DNA from: Opitutus sp. ER46
GTDB taxonomy: Bacteria; Verrucomicrobiota; Verrucomicrobiia; Opitutales; Opitutaceae
Length of the DNA stretch: 64,000 nucleotides
Assembly: GCF_003054705.1 (NCBI RefSeq)
Contig: NZ_QAYX01000025.1
Location: 62,001 to 126,000 of the forward strand
Direction: 5' to 3'
A model generated the notes under the pieces. The model was not told where the DNA came from. It ran no database searches and saw only the letters and a list, made by a program, of their open reading frames with translations. Shown here one piece after another: positions 54,662-63,020 of this stretch. A program made the translations under genes and the position numbers. Position 1 is the stretch's first letter, and every line of letters starts with the position of its first letter.

Positions 54662-56362
54662 ATGGCGCGGATCCTGATAGTCGAAGACGACAAGGAAATG
54701 GGTGATCTCATGATCATGCTCGTCGAGGGCATGGGGCATGAGGTCGAACTGGCGACGTCCGGTCCGACTGCGCTGGAGCTGCTGGGCAAGTTTCACCACG
54801 ACGTGGTGTTCACGGACGTGCACATGGAGCCGATGAACGGCCTGCAGCTGGTGGAGCACGTGAAGCAGCTCCACCCGTGCGCGGTCATCGTGTTCATCTC
54901 GGGCGACCTCAGTCCGGAGCTCCAGGCTCAGGGCATGCGCCGCGGCGCGCTGGAGTTCCTGCACAAACCGATCCGGGTCGAGCAGCTGAAGCACGTCCTG
55001 CGGCGGGCGCTGAACCGGTCGGAACGCGAGAAGGTGGCGGCGCGGCCCGAGCCGGACGCGGGCGGGGCGCCGGTGCCCACGGTGCCGGGGCGGCAAAACC
55101 TCGCCTCGGTGGAACTCGAGCTGGAGACATTTTATCCCGGCGCGCCCTTCGCGGTCCTGCGCAACAAGCTCGCGCAGCTCGCGTTGTTGAATCGCTACGC
55201 GCTGATCGAGGCCGCGCCCGACATGCTGAGCGTCGATCTGTGGCGGGTGCTGCACGGGTCGGGACCGTCGGCCAATCTCCCGCTGGTCGTGCGTGACGTG
55301 GCCGCCCAACCCGTGACGACGGCGGACGAGCTGCTGCTGCCGAAGAACGAGGGCACGCTCGTGTTGATGAATGTCGAGGCGCTGCCGGTCGAGGTGCAGC
55401 GGGAGTTGATCGCGGAGATGCGGGAGGCGCGGCGGATGCAAATCATCGCCACCACCGCCTGTGATCCCGACCAGCTGACCGTCGATGGCCGCCTGGTGGG
55501 CACGTTCTACTCGCGGCTGGCCTTGGGAAGCCTGCGCGTCGGCGCGTTGAGTGAACGCGAGGAGGAGCTCCCCGAGATCCTGGCCGCGGCGATGCGGATG
55601 ACCCCGTTCTATCCCTTCCGCACCGCGGCGGTGGAGATTGACCCGGCGGCGGCGGAAGCGGTCCGCGCCTATGCTTGGCCCGGCAACCTGGCGGAGCTGT
55701 GGGCCATCGCGAGCCGGGCGTTGACGGCGATGAAGGAGCCGCGGCTGACGCTGAGCGTGCTCCCCGACCGGATCCGCGGCGCCAAGCTGCCGACGCTGAC
55801 GGCGTCGCTGCGCGAAACCGAGCAGGCCTGCGTGGCCCGCGCTCTGCGGACGCTCGGGACCGTCGAGCGCGCCGCCGAGTCCCTGGGGGTGGCAGCGGCG
55901 GAACTCGAGACCTTTCAGGCGCAGCCGGCCGATTCGCTCTTTATCCTGAAGCGCGACCTGTCGGCGCCGATCCCGGCCGCGGCGCAGCCGATTCAGCGCG
56001 TGCTGCTGGTCGTGGGGGACAACCTCGTCCGCGAAACGGCCGCGGCTGCGCTCGCGGGCCATGACCTCGAAGCGACCATCGTGAGCGACCTGCTGGCGGC
56101 GATTGCCGCCGTGGTGCTGGCGCCGCGGCCCTTCGCCGCCGCCGTGCTGGTGTCACCGCTGACGGCGTTCGATCCCATGGAGGCGGGACAGGAGCTCGCC
56201 CGACTGGCGCCGCAGATGCGGCTCGGGCTGCTCGGTGGCCGCGCGCCGGATGGCGATCCCGGTCCCTTCAAGCTGGTCGCGTCGTCGTTCCGCACGGGGG
56301 CCGACGTCGAAGCTGCCTTTCAGACGCTCATCCACGGCGACATCCAGCGTACGGCCGCGTGA
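54662..56362 (+). CDS. receiver protein with degenerate NtrC-type AAA+ domain and pseudo-receiver tail
   Basis: A 566-residue regulator. Residues 1-120 are an intact receiver (IVEDDKEMG; Asp52 in VVFTDVHME; Lys in FLHKPI). Residues about 150-370 align with the sigma-54 activator ATPase, but the Walker A region reads LIEAAPDMLS with no GxxGxGK, the GAFTGA loop is missing, and Walker B is GTLVLMNVEA instead of GTLFLDE. Later marks survive (TFYSRLALGSLRV, AWPGNLAEL). A Fis-like segment (about 382-425) and a second receiver-like domain (about 436-566) without acidic residues follow. It cannot hydrolyse ATP in the usual way; I infer a scaffold or inhibitor role. It is four bases after cheW. Confidence 0.8.
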   Translation: MARILIVEDDKEMGDLMIMLVEGMGHEVELATSGPTALELLGKFHHDVVFTDVHMEPMNGLQLVEHVKQLHPCAVIVFISGDLSPELQAQGMRRGALEFLHKPIRVEQLKHVLRRALNRSEREKVAARPEPDAGGAPVPTVPGRQNLASVELELETFYPGAPFAVLRNKLAQLALLNRYALIEAAPDMLSVDLWRVLHGSGPSANLPLVVRDVAAQPVTTADELLLPKNEGTLVLMNVEALPVEVQRELIAEMREARRMQIIATTACDPDQLTVDGRLVGTFYSRLALGSLRVGALSEREEELPEILAAAMRMTPFYPFRTAAVEIDPAAAEAVRAYAWPGNLAELWAIASRALTAMKEPRLTLSVLPDRIRGAKLPTLTASLRETEQACVARALRTLGTVERAAESLGVAAAELETFQAQPADSLFILKRDLSAPIPAAAQPIQRVLLVVGDNLVRETAAAALAGHDLEATIVSDLLAAIAAVVLAPRPFAAAVLVSPLTAFDPMEAGQELARLAPQMRLGLLGGRAPDGDPGPFKLVASSFRTGADVEAAFQTLIHGDIQRTAA

Positions 56363-56369
56363 GCGTACG

Positions 56370-56386
56370 GCCGGGTCGCACCCGGC
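56370..56386 (+). terminator. weak hairpin after the chemosensory operon
   Basis: GCCGGGT-CGC-ACCCGGC, a 7-bp stem 7 bases after the stop codon, is followed by GCCTTCCTCCC rather than a clean T-run. It could be a weak terminator or attenuator before the porin gene. Confidence 0.35.
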
Positions 56387-56477
56387 GCCTTCCTCCCTTC
56401 CCGCGACGGCTGTGCCCGCGGGCTGATCTGTCGTGGCCGGTCCTCCGGCGGCGGCGAAAAACACAACCAAACGAACC

Positions 56478-57845
56478 ATGCATAAATCGATACAACTTGC
56501 CCGGGTCCTCGCCCTGGCTGCCGCCTCGACGCTTCCGCTGGCTGCGGCCTCCGAAGCCGACGACGTACGGGTGTTGCGCGAACAGGTCGCCGCCCTCCAG
56601 CAGCAGCTCACCGCGTTGACCCAGCGCATTGAGGCGAAGGAGCAGGCGCCGGCGCTGGCCGCTCCGAAAATCAACCTGACCGACAAGGGCTTCTCGTTTT
56701 CCTCGGCCGATGCGGCGAACCTGATTCGTTTCCGCGGGGTCGCGCAGTTTGATTCGCGCGTGTTCCTCAACGACGAAGGCATCACCAACAACTCGTTCCT
56801 CCTGCGCCGGGCGCGGATCATCACCGACGGCACCTTCGCGAAGAACTACTCCTTCGTGTTCGTGCCGGAGTTCGGCGGCGGCAGCGTCAGCATCCTCGAT
56901 GCGGCCGTCGGCATCGCGATCGATCCCGCGCTGCAGCTGAAGTTCGGCAAGTTCACACCCCCGCTCGGGCTCGAGCGCCTGCAGGGTGTTTGCTGGAACT
57001 TCCTGAACGAGGCGTCGCTCGCCTCCAACCTCGTGCCCGTGCGCGACGTCGGCGCCCAGGCCTCGGGCGCGCTGGCGAAGGGCGTCGTGAACTATGCCGT
57101 CGGCGTGTTCAATGGCGTCGCCGACAACGCGGCGAGCAGCAACTCGGACTTCGACAACGACAAGGAGGTGATGGCCCGCGTGATGGTTTCGCCGTTCAAG
57201 AACGCCGAGCAGTCCGCGCTGCGCGGGCTCACCGCGGGCGTCGCCGCGAGCTACGGTCGTTCGAAGACCGCCTCCGGCCGCGCTGCCGCCTACAAGACCG
57301 ACGGCCAGCAGACCTTCTTCAGCTACAACTCGAGCGTGGTCGCCGATGGCGCCGCCTGGCGGCTGGTGCCGCAGCTCGATTACCGCAGCGGCCCGCTCGG
57401 CGTCATGAGCGAATACGTCGTCTCGACGGTGAATCTCCGGCCGGGCGCCGGTGCGCCGAAGGTGCAGCTCGCCAATCGCGCATGGCAGCTCGCGGCCGGC
57501 TATGTGCTGACCGGTGAGGCGTCGTCGTACACGGGCCTCACGCCGCGGTCGAACTTCGACCTCGCCGCGGGCACCTGGGGCGCGTTCGAGGTGGTCGGCC
57601 GCTGCTCCGGCTTTCAGGTGGATGACGATGCGTTCCCGCTTCTGGCTTCGGCCGCCGCGAGTGCCAACGAGGCGACGAGCTACGCCGCCGGCCTCAACTG
57701 GTACCTCAGCAAGACGGTCCTCTTCAGCACCGACTGCTACCTGACGCATTTTGGTTTCAATGCCGCCGCTCCGGCGACTGCGACCAATGCCGTGCTCCGG
57801 CAGGACGAGAAGGCACTGATCATGCGCGTCCAGATTGCGTTTTGA
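56478..57845 (+). CDS. outer-membrane porin, OprO/OprP-like
   Basis: A 455-residue outer-membrane beta-barrel. The N-terminus MHKSIQLARVLALAAASTLPLAAASEA is a signal peptide. A short coiled coil follows (VLREQVAALQQQLTALTQRIEAKE in parts), typical of phosphate-selective and related porins, then a barrel of alternating strands ending in VQIAF with a terminal Phe. Substrate selectivity (phosphate, pyrophosphate or other) cannot be read. The ATG at 56478 is chosen because it starts the signal peptide. It lies 115 bases after the chemosensory operon and ends before a perfect 15-bp hairpin. Confidence 0.88.
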   Translation: MHKSIQLARVLALAAASTLPLAAASEADDVRVLREQVAALQQQLTALTQRIEAKEQAPALAAPKINLTDKGFSFSSADAANLIRFRGVAQFDSRVFLNDEGITNNSFLLRRARIITDGTFAKNYSFVFVPEFGGGSVSILDAAVGIAIDPALQLKFGKFTPPLGLERLQGVCWNFLNEASLASNLVPVRDVGAQASGALAKGVVNYAVGVFNGVADNAASSNSDFDNDKEVMARVMVSPFKNAEQSALRGLTAGVAASYGRSKTASGRAAAYKTDGQQTFFSYNSSVVADGAAWRLVPQLDYRSGPLGVMSEYVVSTVNLRPGAGAPKVQLANRAWQLAAGYVLTGEASSYTGLTPRSNFDLAAGTWGAFEVVGRCSGFQVDDDAFPLLASAAASANEATSYAAGLNWYLSKTVLFSTDCYLTHFGFNAAAPATATNAVLRQDEKALIMRVQIAF

Positions 57846-57851
57846 GGGTGT

Positions 57852-57890
57852 CCCGATGTCCGCCGGCGCCCGGCGGACATCGGGCTTTCC
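57852..57890 (+). terminator. intrinsic terminator after the porin gene
   Basis: A perfect 15-bp stem CCCGATGTCCGCCGG/CCGGCGGACATCGGG with a 3-base loop starts 6 bases after the porin stop. The T-tract is short (CTTTCC). The stem strength makes termination likely. Confidence 0.75.
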
Positions 57891-57978
57891 GCGGGTGATT
57901 TGCCGGAATCGATAAAGAGACCGTCAAATCATGGTAGAAGAGAGAGTTTCCGTGCGTTCCAACGTCGGGGAGGAACGT

Positions 57979-58119
57979 ATGTGGCGTGCGTCTCTTTCTC
58001 GATCCTTGCTCCTCTTGTCTGCGGCCGCGGTCCCGTGGTCCGCGGCAGCTGCACCGCGGCCAGCCGGCGGTGAAGCGTGGCTGGGCGGATGGCGGAACGG
58101 GCAGGTGACACGGTCATGA
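57979..58119 (+). CDS. short secreted peptide overlapping the hybrid kinase start
   Basis: A 46-residue reading frame with a strong ribosome-binding site (GGGGAGGA, five bases before the ATG) and a clear signal-peptide-like start (MWRASLSRSLLLLSAAAVPWSAAAAP). The mature part would be only about 20 residues (RPAGGEAWLGGWRNGQVTRS). Its stop overlaps the kinase ATG (ATGA), so it probably drives kinase translation by coupling. It could be a leader peptide or a small exported protein. An upstream ATG at 57931 is in frame but is not needed. Confidence 0.5.
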   Translation: MWRASLSRSLLLLSAAAVPWSAAAAPRPAGGEAWLGGWRNGQVTRS

Positions 58120-61100
58120 TCAGCCGCCTCATTCTGGACTGGCGCCTCGACCTCGTGGCGTTCGCGATCGTGGTGGGATTCAGCATCGGCTGCGCGCGGA
58201 TCCTGGCGCGACGGCGGGGCATCGTGGGCCCGCCGCGCACGCGGACTCTCGCCGTGGCGGCTCTGGCCATCGTGCTCGGTGCCTTCGTCGCAGAGGGGAT
58301 CGGCCGCATCTCCCAGCGTCAGCTGCAGCGGTGGGTGATGATCTTTGCGGCCACCTACGGCGGCGACTTGGAGCGGATGGGCCATGCGCGGATTGCGGCG
58401 GACACGCCGGTCGGTGACGCCGGCTACCAGGCGATGCTCGCAACCCAGCGGGCGTGGCTGCGGGCAAACTCCTTCATCGGCGCGCTGTACACCTGCCGGC
58501 GGATGCCGGACGGCTCTTGCCTCAGGGTCACTGACACCATGGACACAACGGGTCCCGGCACGACGGTGGGGGCGCGTCCCCGGTGCAATGATGCGGGGGT
58601 GTGCGGCCAGTTGGCGCCCAGCGACCGGGCGCATGCGGGAGAGGCGGTGTTCGATCCGGCGGTGGTGCAGGACGAGCGCGGCCGGTGGGTGCGCGGTTTC
58701 CAGCCCATTCGGGACGAGGCGGGAAAGGTGGATGCCGTGCTGGTGGTCGAGGTGCCCGCGGAGACCTGGGGATTAACCACGCTTTTTGCGCGGCTGTCGG
58801 CGCTTGCGACCATCTTTGCGGGCACGATGCTGCTCGTCGGCATTGCGTACTTCTCCCGCCAGCAGGCGACGCTCGTGGCGCGGGAGCAGGCCGGGCGCCG
58901 GCTGCGCGAGAGCGAGCTCCGTTTTCGGTCGTTGTTCGAGAACGTCCCCAGCATCGCGGTGCAGGGATACGACCGAGACCGTCGGGTGATTTTCTGGAAC
59001 GAGGCGAGCGCCGAGCTCTACGGCTATACCGCCGCCGAGGCGCTGGGCCAGCGGCTCGAGGAGCTCATCATTCCGCCGCCGATGCGGTCCGACGTGGTGG
59101 AGCTGATTCGCCGGTGGGCGGAGGAGGACGTGCCGATTCCGCCCGGGGAGCTGGTGCTGATGCGCAAGGGCGGTGCGGCGGTGAACGTGTTTTCGAGCCA
59201 CGTGATGCAGCGCAATGTGAGCGGCGATCTGGAGATGTACTGCATCGACATCTCGCTCGCCGACCGCAACCGCGCCCTGGCGGCACTGGCCGCCAGCGAG
59301 GTGAACTACCGGACCCTCTTCGCGGTGATCCCGCACCCGATGTGGGTCTGCGATGCCGAAACCGGGGCGTTCCTGGCGGTGAACGAGGCGGCCCTCACGA
59401 AGTACGGCTATTGGCGGGAGGAGTTCCTGCAGATGAGCCAGAGCGACCTCGGCGCGCCGTTGCCGGCCCCGGCGCTGCGCCCCTCCGAAGCTGGGCGTCC
59501 GGCCCTCGAGTGTTGGCATCGCAAGAAGAACGGCGAACCGCTTCGGGTGGAGCTGAGTTCGCACCCCCTCGCGTGGGGGGGCCGCAAGGCGCGCATCGTG
59601 CTCGCCCAGGACGTCACCGAGCGCCGCAACGCCGAGCGCCGCATCGTCGAGCAGGCCGAGCTCCTCGACGAAATCAACGAGGCGGTCGTGGCGGTCGACG
59701 CCGGCGGCCGGATCAATTTCTGGAACCACGGCGCGGCCCAGCTCTTCGGCCGTCCCGCCTCCGAGATGCAGGGCCGGCTCCTCTCCGAAGTCGGCCATGT
59801 TGACGCGAGCGTTGCCGCCCTGGCCGATGTGCTGCGCACCCAGCACGACGGCTGGCGCGGCGAGGTGCCGACCCGGCATGCCGATGGCCGTGCGGTGTAC
59901 CTGGAAACCAGCATCACCATCATCGCCGGTGACTCCACCCGGCCCGCCCTGCGGGTGAGCGTGAGCACCGACATCACCCCGCGCAAGGAGTTGGAGGCGC
60001 AGGTGATCGAGGCGCAGAAGATGGAGGTCATCGGCCGGCTGGCCGGAGGCGTGGCCCATGATTTCAACAGCATCCTCATGGCCATGGCGCTGAACCTCGA
60101 GATGCTGCAGTCCGACCTGCGTGACAACCAGGCCGCCCAGCCGCTGCTGGAGGACCTGCGCGCCATGAACGAGCGCGCCACGACGCTCGTGTGCCAGCTG
60201 CTGGTGTTCGCGCGCAAACACGCGATGAAGCCGCAGCCGCTGGAGGTGGATGGCGCCATCGCGACGGTGGCGAAGATCCTGCACCGCCTGCTGGGCGCGC
60301 ACGTGACGCTTCATGCGCCCTCCGCGTCGGGCGAACTGTGGATCAATGCCGACCCCTGCATGTTCGACCAGGTGCTGCTGAACCTGTGCGTCAATGCGCG
60401 CGATGCGATGCCCGACGGCGGCACGCTCACGATCTCGACGCAGCCGCTGCAGTTAACGGCGGACGAAGCGGCGGCGACCCCGGGGGCGCGAGCCGGCGAG
60501 TTCGTGTGTGTGCAGGTCACGGATACCGGCTGCGGCATGAGTCCGATGGTGCTGGCCCACGCCTTTGAACCGTTCTTCACGACGAAAGAAGCCGGCAAGG
60601 GCACCGGCCTCGGCCTGGCGACCGTCCATGGTATCGTGCACCAGCACGGCGGCTGGCTGACCGTTGAGAGCGAGGTGGGACAGGGAACGACGTTCCGGGT
60701 CTTTCTGCCCCAGACCACGGCCCCGCGCGGCGACGCCGAGGACGATCTCGACGCGGACATTCGCCGCGGCACCGAGACCATCCTGCTGGTCGAGGACGAC
60801 CCGGCGGTCCGGCGAGTCACCACGGCCATGCTCCTGCGGTTCGGTTACAAGGTGCTCGTCAGCGCGAACGGGCCGCAGGCGCTGGAGGTCTGGTCGAAAC
60901 GGTCGTTCCCGATCCAGGTCCTGATCACCGACGTGGTCCTGCCCGAGGGCATGAACGGCCTCGTGCTCGCGCGCCGGCTGACGGCGGTCGCGCCGGAGCT
61001 CAAGGTGATCGTCATGAGCGGCTACAACGTGGAGATGATGGAGGCCGGCAGCGACGGCCTGTATGGCTACACGTTCCTGCAGAAGCCGGTCAACTCGCGT

Positions 61101-61136
61101 ACCCTCGCCTCCGCGATCCGAGCCGTACTGGACTAG
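58116..61136 (+). CDS. membrane-bound hybrid histidine kinase, three PAS domains
   Basis: A 1006-residue sensor kinase. Membrane helices lie at about 10-28 and 43-62, then an extracytoplasmic region (63-222) with four Cys (127, 135, 157, 163), then a helix at about 226-246. Three PAS domains follow (about 268-390, 395-510, 520-630). The H-box GRLAGGVAHDFNSIL has phospho-His648. The ATPase shows NLCVNARDAMPDGG, DTGCGM and GKGTGLGLATVHGI. The C-terminal receiver (about 890-1006) has Asp939 in VLITDVVLP. The ATG at 58116 overlaps the small upstream frame. The NarL-type regulator at 41.8 kb is a possible partner. Confidence 0.94.
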   Translation: MISRLILDWRLDLVAFAIVVGFSIGCARILARRRGIVGPPRTRTLAVAALAIVLGAFVAEGIGRISQRQLQRWVMIFAATYGGDLERMGHARIAADTPVGDAGYQAMLATQRAWLRANSFIGALYTCRRMPDGSCLRVTDTMDTTGPGTTVGARPRCNDAGVCGQLAPSDRAHAGEAVFDPAVVQDERGRWVRGFQPIRDEAGKVDAVLVVEVPAETWGLTTLFARLSALATIFAGTMLLVGIAYFSRQQATLVAREQAGRRLRESELRFRSLFENVPSIAVQGYDRDRRVIFWNEASAELYGYTAAEALGQRLEELIIPPPMRSDVVELIRRWAEEDVPIPPGELVLMRKGGAAVNVFSSHVMQRNVSGDLEMYCIDISLADRNRALAALAASEVNYRTLFAVIPHPMWVCDAETGAFLAVNEAALTKYGYWREEFLQMSQSDLGAPLPAPALRPSEAGRPALECWHRKKNGEPLRVELSSHPLAWGGRKARIVLAQDVTERRNAERRIVEQAELLDEINEAVVAVDAGGRINFWNHGAAQLFGRPASEMQGRLLSEVGHVDASVAALADVLRTQHDGWRGEVPTRHADGRAVYLETSITIIAGDSTRPALRVSVSTDITPRKELEAQVIEAQKMEVIGRLAGGVAHDFNSILMAMALNLEMLQSDLRDNQAAQPLLEDLRAMNERATTLVCQLLVFARKHAMKPQPLEVDGAIATVAKILHRLLGAHVTLHAPSASGELWINADPCMFDQVLLNLCVNARDAMPDGGTLTISTQPLQLTADEAAATPGARAGEFVCVQVTDTGCGMSPMVLAHAFEPFFTTKEAGKGTGLGLATVHGIVHQHGGWLTVESEVGQGTTFRVFLPQTTAPRGDAEDDLDADIRRGTETILLVEDDPAVRRVTTAMLLRFGYKVLVSANGPQALEVWSKRSFPIQVLITDVVLPEGMNGLVLARRLTAVAPELKVIVMSGYNVEMMEAGSDGLYGYTFLQKPVNSRTLASAIRAVLD

Positions 61137-61180
61137 CCGGAGAACCGGCGCTGGCGCCTCAGGCGGGTGGTGAGGGGTGG

Positions 61181-62419
61181 ATGGCGGACCCGAGCGGACA
61201 GATTGTCGTGAGAGACATGACTTCCGAGGTCCAGGGCAAGGCGTACCCCGATTACGTAGCCGAGTTGAAGGCCAAGTTTGGCGAGGAAGCCGGCCTGCGC
61301 GCCGCGGTCGGCGGCGACTTCATCGCCACCGGCGTGCTGGAGGAACAACTGCTCCGCTCGCTGGGGTTGCGGGACGACTCGGTGGTCGTGGATGTCGGCT
61401 GCGGGAGCGGCCGGCTGGCGTATCAGCTGCGGCGGTACCCGGGGCTGCGTTATCTCGGCACGGATGTCGTTCCGGAATTGATGGCGTACGCGAAAAAGCT
61501 CTGCGGGCGGTCGGACTGGCGCTTTGAGCCGGCGAGCGGGGTGGGGCTGCCGGCGGAGAGCGGGAGCGCGGATTTCGTGTGTTTCTTTTCGGTGATCACC
61601 CACCTGCCGCACGTGCATTCGTACCGTTATCTGCAGGAGGCGTACCGCGTGCTGAAACCGGGCGGTTGCGTGGTGCTGTCCTTCCTGGAGTTCCGGCTCG
61701 CCTCCCACTGGATCGTCTTCACGGACACGGTGAATACGCCGGGCCAGCACCTGAACCAGTTTGTCGAGCGGGAGGCGATCCGGGCGTGGGCCAAGGCCAT
61801 CGGCTTTGCGGTGGAGCACCTCTTCGACGGTGACCGGCCGCACATCCCGCTGGAGCAGGATCTGGTCTGGCCTGATGGCACGGTGATGCGGGGCCGCGGC
61901 AACCTGGGGCAATCGGTGGCGGTGCTGCGAAAGCCTGACGTCTCGCAGGCACGAAAGCTGGAGGCGCCGGCGACGGGCGACGACGGCGCGACGGCGCGCG
62001 TGACGGCCGCCACACCGGGTTCGCCGTTCGTCGCGCTGTCCACCCGCGGATTTGTCGGCGGGGACGACGCGGTGTTGATCAACGGATTTCAGCTCGCGGC
62101 GGCGGCCTCCGTGGTGGTGCGGGTGTCGGGGCGCCGGCTGGTTTGTCATGGCCTGCGGAACACGCTGGCGCGATCGCACGTTCGGCTGCACGACGCGCAG
62201 GGCCGGGTGATCGCCGAGAATAGCGGCTGGGCGCTCGGCTCGCCGGCGGAGCAGGAGGCGGCGCACGCCTTCCTGGCCAAAGTGGGTACCGAGCCGCTCG
62301 ACGAAACCGGCGAGGAGGCCGTGATTCTGAGGCACCTCGAGCCCGGCGCGTACACCGTGGTGGTCGCCGGCGACGCCGGCACCACCGGGCTGGTGCACAT
62401 CGAAATCGTCGCCGGCTGA
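61181..62419 (+). CDS. methyltransferase fused to a secreted-protein-like beta domain
   Basis: A 412-residue protein. Residues about 1-250 are a class I SAM-dependent methyltransferase (VVVDVGCGSGRLAYQL, YLGTDVVPELM, LKPGGCVVLSF). Residues about 265-412 form a separate beta-rich domain: LSTRGFVGGDDAVLINGF, HVRLHDAQGRVIAENSGW, and PGAYTVVVAGDAGTTGLVHIEI (read in parts). The second domain resembles the C-terminal domains of large secreted Verrucomicrobia proteins, yet no signal peptide precedes the enzyme. A purine-rich GAGGGG lies just before the ATG; a later start at 61217 is possible. The substrate is unknown; the FF-VITHLPHVHSY region is similar to glycan-associated methyltransferases. Confidence 0.8.
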   Translation: MADPSGQIVVRDMTSEVQGKAYPDYVAELKAKFGEEAGLRAAVGGDFIATGVLEEQLLRSLGLRDDSVVVDVGCGSGRLAYQLRRYPGLRYLGTDVVPELMAYAKKLCGRSDWRFEPASGVGLPAESGSADFVCFFSVITHLPHVHSYRYLQEAYRVLKPGGCVVLSFLEFRLASHWIVFTDTVNTPGQHLNQFVEREAIRAWAKAIGFAVEHLFDGDRPHIPLEQDLVWPDGTVMRGRGNLGQSVAVLRKPDVSQARKLEAPATGDDGATARVTAATPGSPFVALSTRGFVGGDDAVLINGFQLAAAASVVVRVSGRRLVCHGLRNTLARSHVRLHDAQGRVIAENSGWALGSPAEQEAAHAFLAKVGTEPLDETGEEAVILRHLEPGAYTVVVAGDAGTTGLVHIEIVAG

Positions 62420-62458
62420 GCGCACCGGCGGTGCCCGCGGCCGACTGAACTTGGCCCA

Positions 62459-62479
62459 CACAGGTTTCTAGGACCTGTG
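62459..62479. terminator. possible bidirectional hairpin between convergent genes
   Basis: CACAGGT and ACCTGTG form a 7-bp stem with a 7-base loop in the 75-base gap between the convergent methyltransferase and SemiSWEET-like genes. There is no T-run on either side, so termination is uncertain. Confidence 0.4.
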
Positions 62480-62494
62480 CGGGGAGGCGGCGCC

Positions 62495-62761
62495 TCAGTT
62501 CGCGCGGCGCTTCGCGGCGAAGGCGAGACCGGCGATGATGAAGTCGAGGAGGGCGGTGAGGAGGAGGCCGATGATCGACTGCCACTCGGTGTAGCGTTCG
62601 GCGTAGATGTAGAGCGCGATGTTCGCGACGCCGAAGAGGGTCCATGTCGCCACACTCACGCCGGCGGAGGCCTTGTCGCGCACCATGTGCACGAGCTGCA
62701 GCGCCGTGGCAGTGGGGAAGATGATGGCCGGGAGGATGCCGGCGATTTGGCTCACAGTCAT
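62495..62761 (-). CDS. SemiSWEET/PQ-loop-like small membrane protein
   Basis: An 88-residue protein with three hydrophobic helices. It starts MTVSQIAGILPAIIFPTATALQLVHMVRDKASAGVSVATWTLFG (in parts). A Pro in the first helix, a short loop with RDKASAGVS, and an aromatic-rich second helix (ALYIYAERYTEWQS) match SemiSWEET transporters, which dimerise to move sugars or similar small solutes. I chose the ATG at 62761; the frame goes on upstream through Arg/Pro-rich sequence that is not membrane-like. It is divergent from the purine permease gene with a 259-base gap. Confidence 0.65.
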   Translation of the reverse strand: MTVSQIAGILPAIIFPTATALQLVHMVRDKASAGVSVATWTLFGVANIALYIYAERYTEWQSIIGLLLTALLDFIIAGLAFAAKRRAN

Positions 62762-62819
62762 TTGCGTAACAGGGGAACAGATTTTGCGCCCGGCGTCTGC
62801 GCGAATGTTGCGAACTCTG

Positions 62820-62853
62820 CTCGCAAAACCTGCACGGCGGCAGGTTTTGCGAG
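62820..62853. promoter_or_regulatory. perfect 14-bp inverted repeat in a divergent promoter region
   Basis: CTCGCAAAACCTGC and GCAGGTTTTGCGAG flank a 6-base loop (ACGGCG). It lies 59 bases upstream of the SemiSWEET-like start and 168 bases upstream of the permease start. Because the genes diverge, a terminator is unlikely; an operator or a structured 5' leader is the better guess. Two further TTGCG words lie just to its left. Confidence 0.6.
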
Positions 62854-63020
62854 AAGGGGGGTGGGGCGCGGCGCGAAAGCGCCGGCGGCCGGGGGGCGAC
62901 GAACGGCGGCAGGCGGGGCGATGCGGCGGCGGGGCGGGTTCTAGACGGAAGGGGGTTGGGCGTTTTCTTTTGCGCTTGGGGCGGGGCTCGGCAGCGTGCG
63001 CGGTTTCTCCCGCTCTTCCG

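Noticed and set aside
56347-56373. Direct repeat of GCGTACGGCCG across the stop codon of the pseudo-NtrC gene
   Set aside because: Only two copies of 11 bases, and the first is coding; no sign of a mobile element or target duplication.
62762-63020. A purine riboswitch upstream of the NCS2 permease
   Set aside because: The conserved loop sequences of the purine aptamer are not present; the palindrome there has no internal conserved loops.
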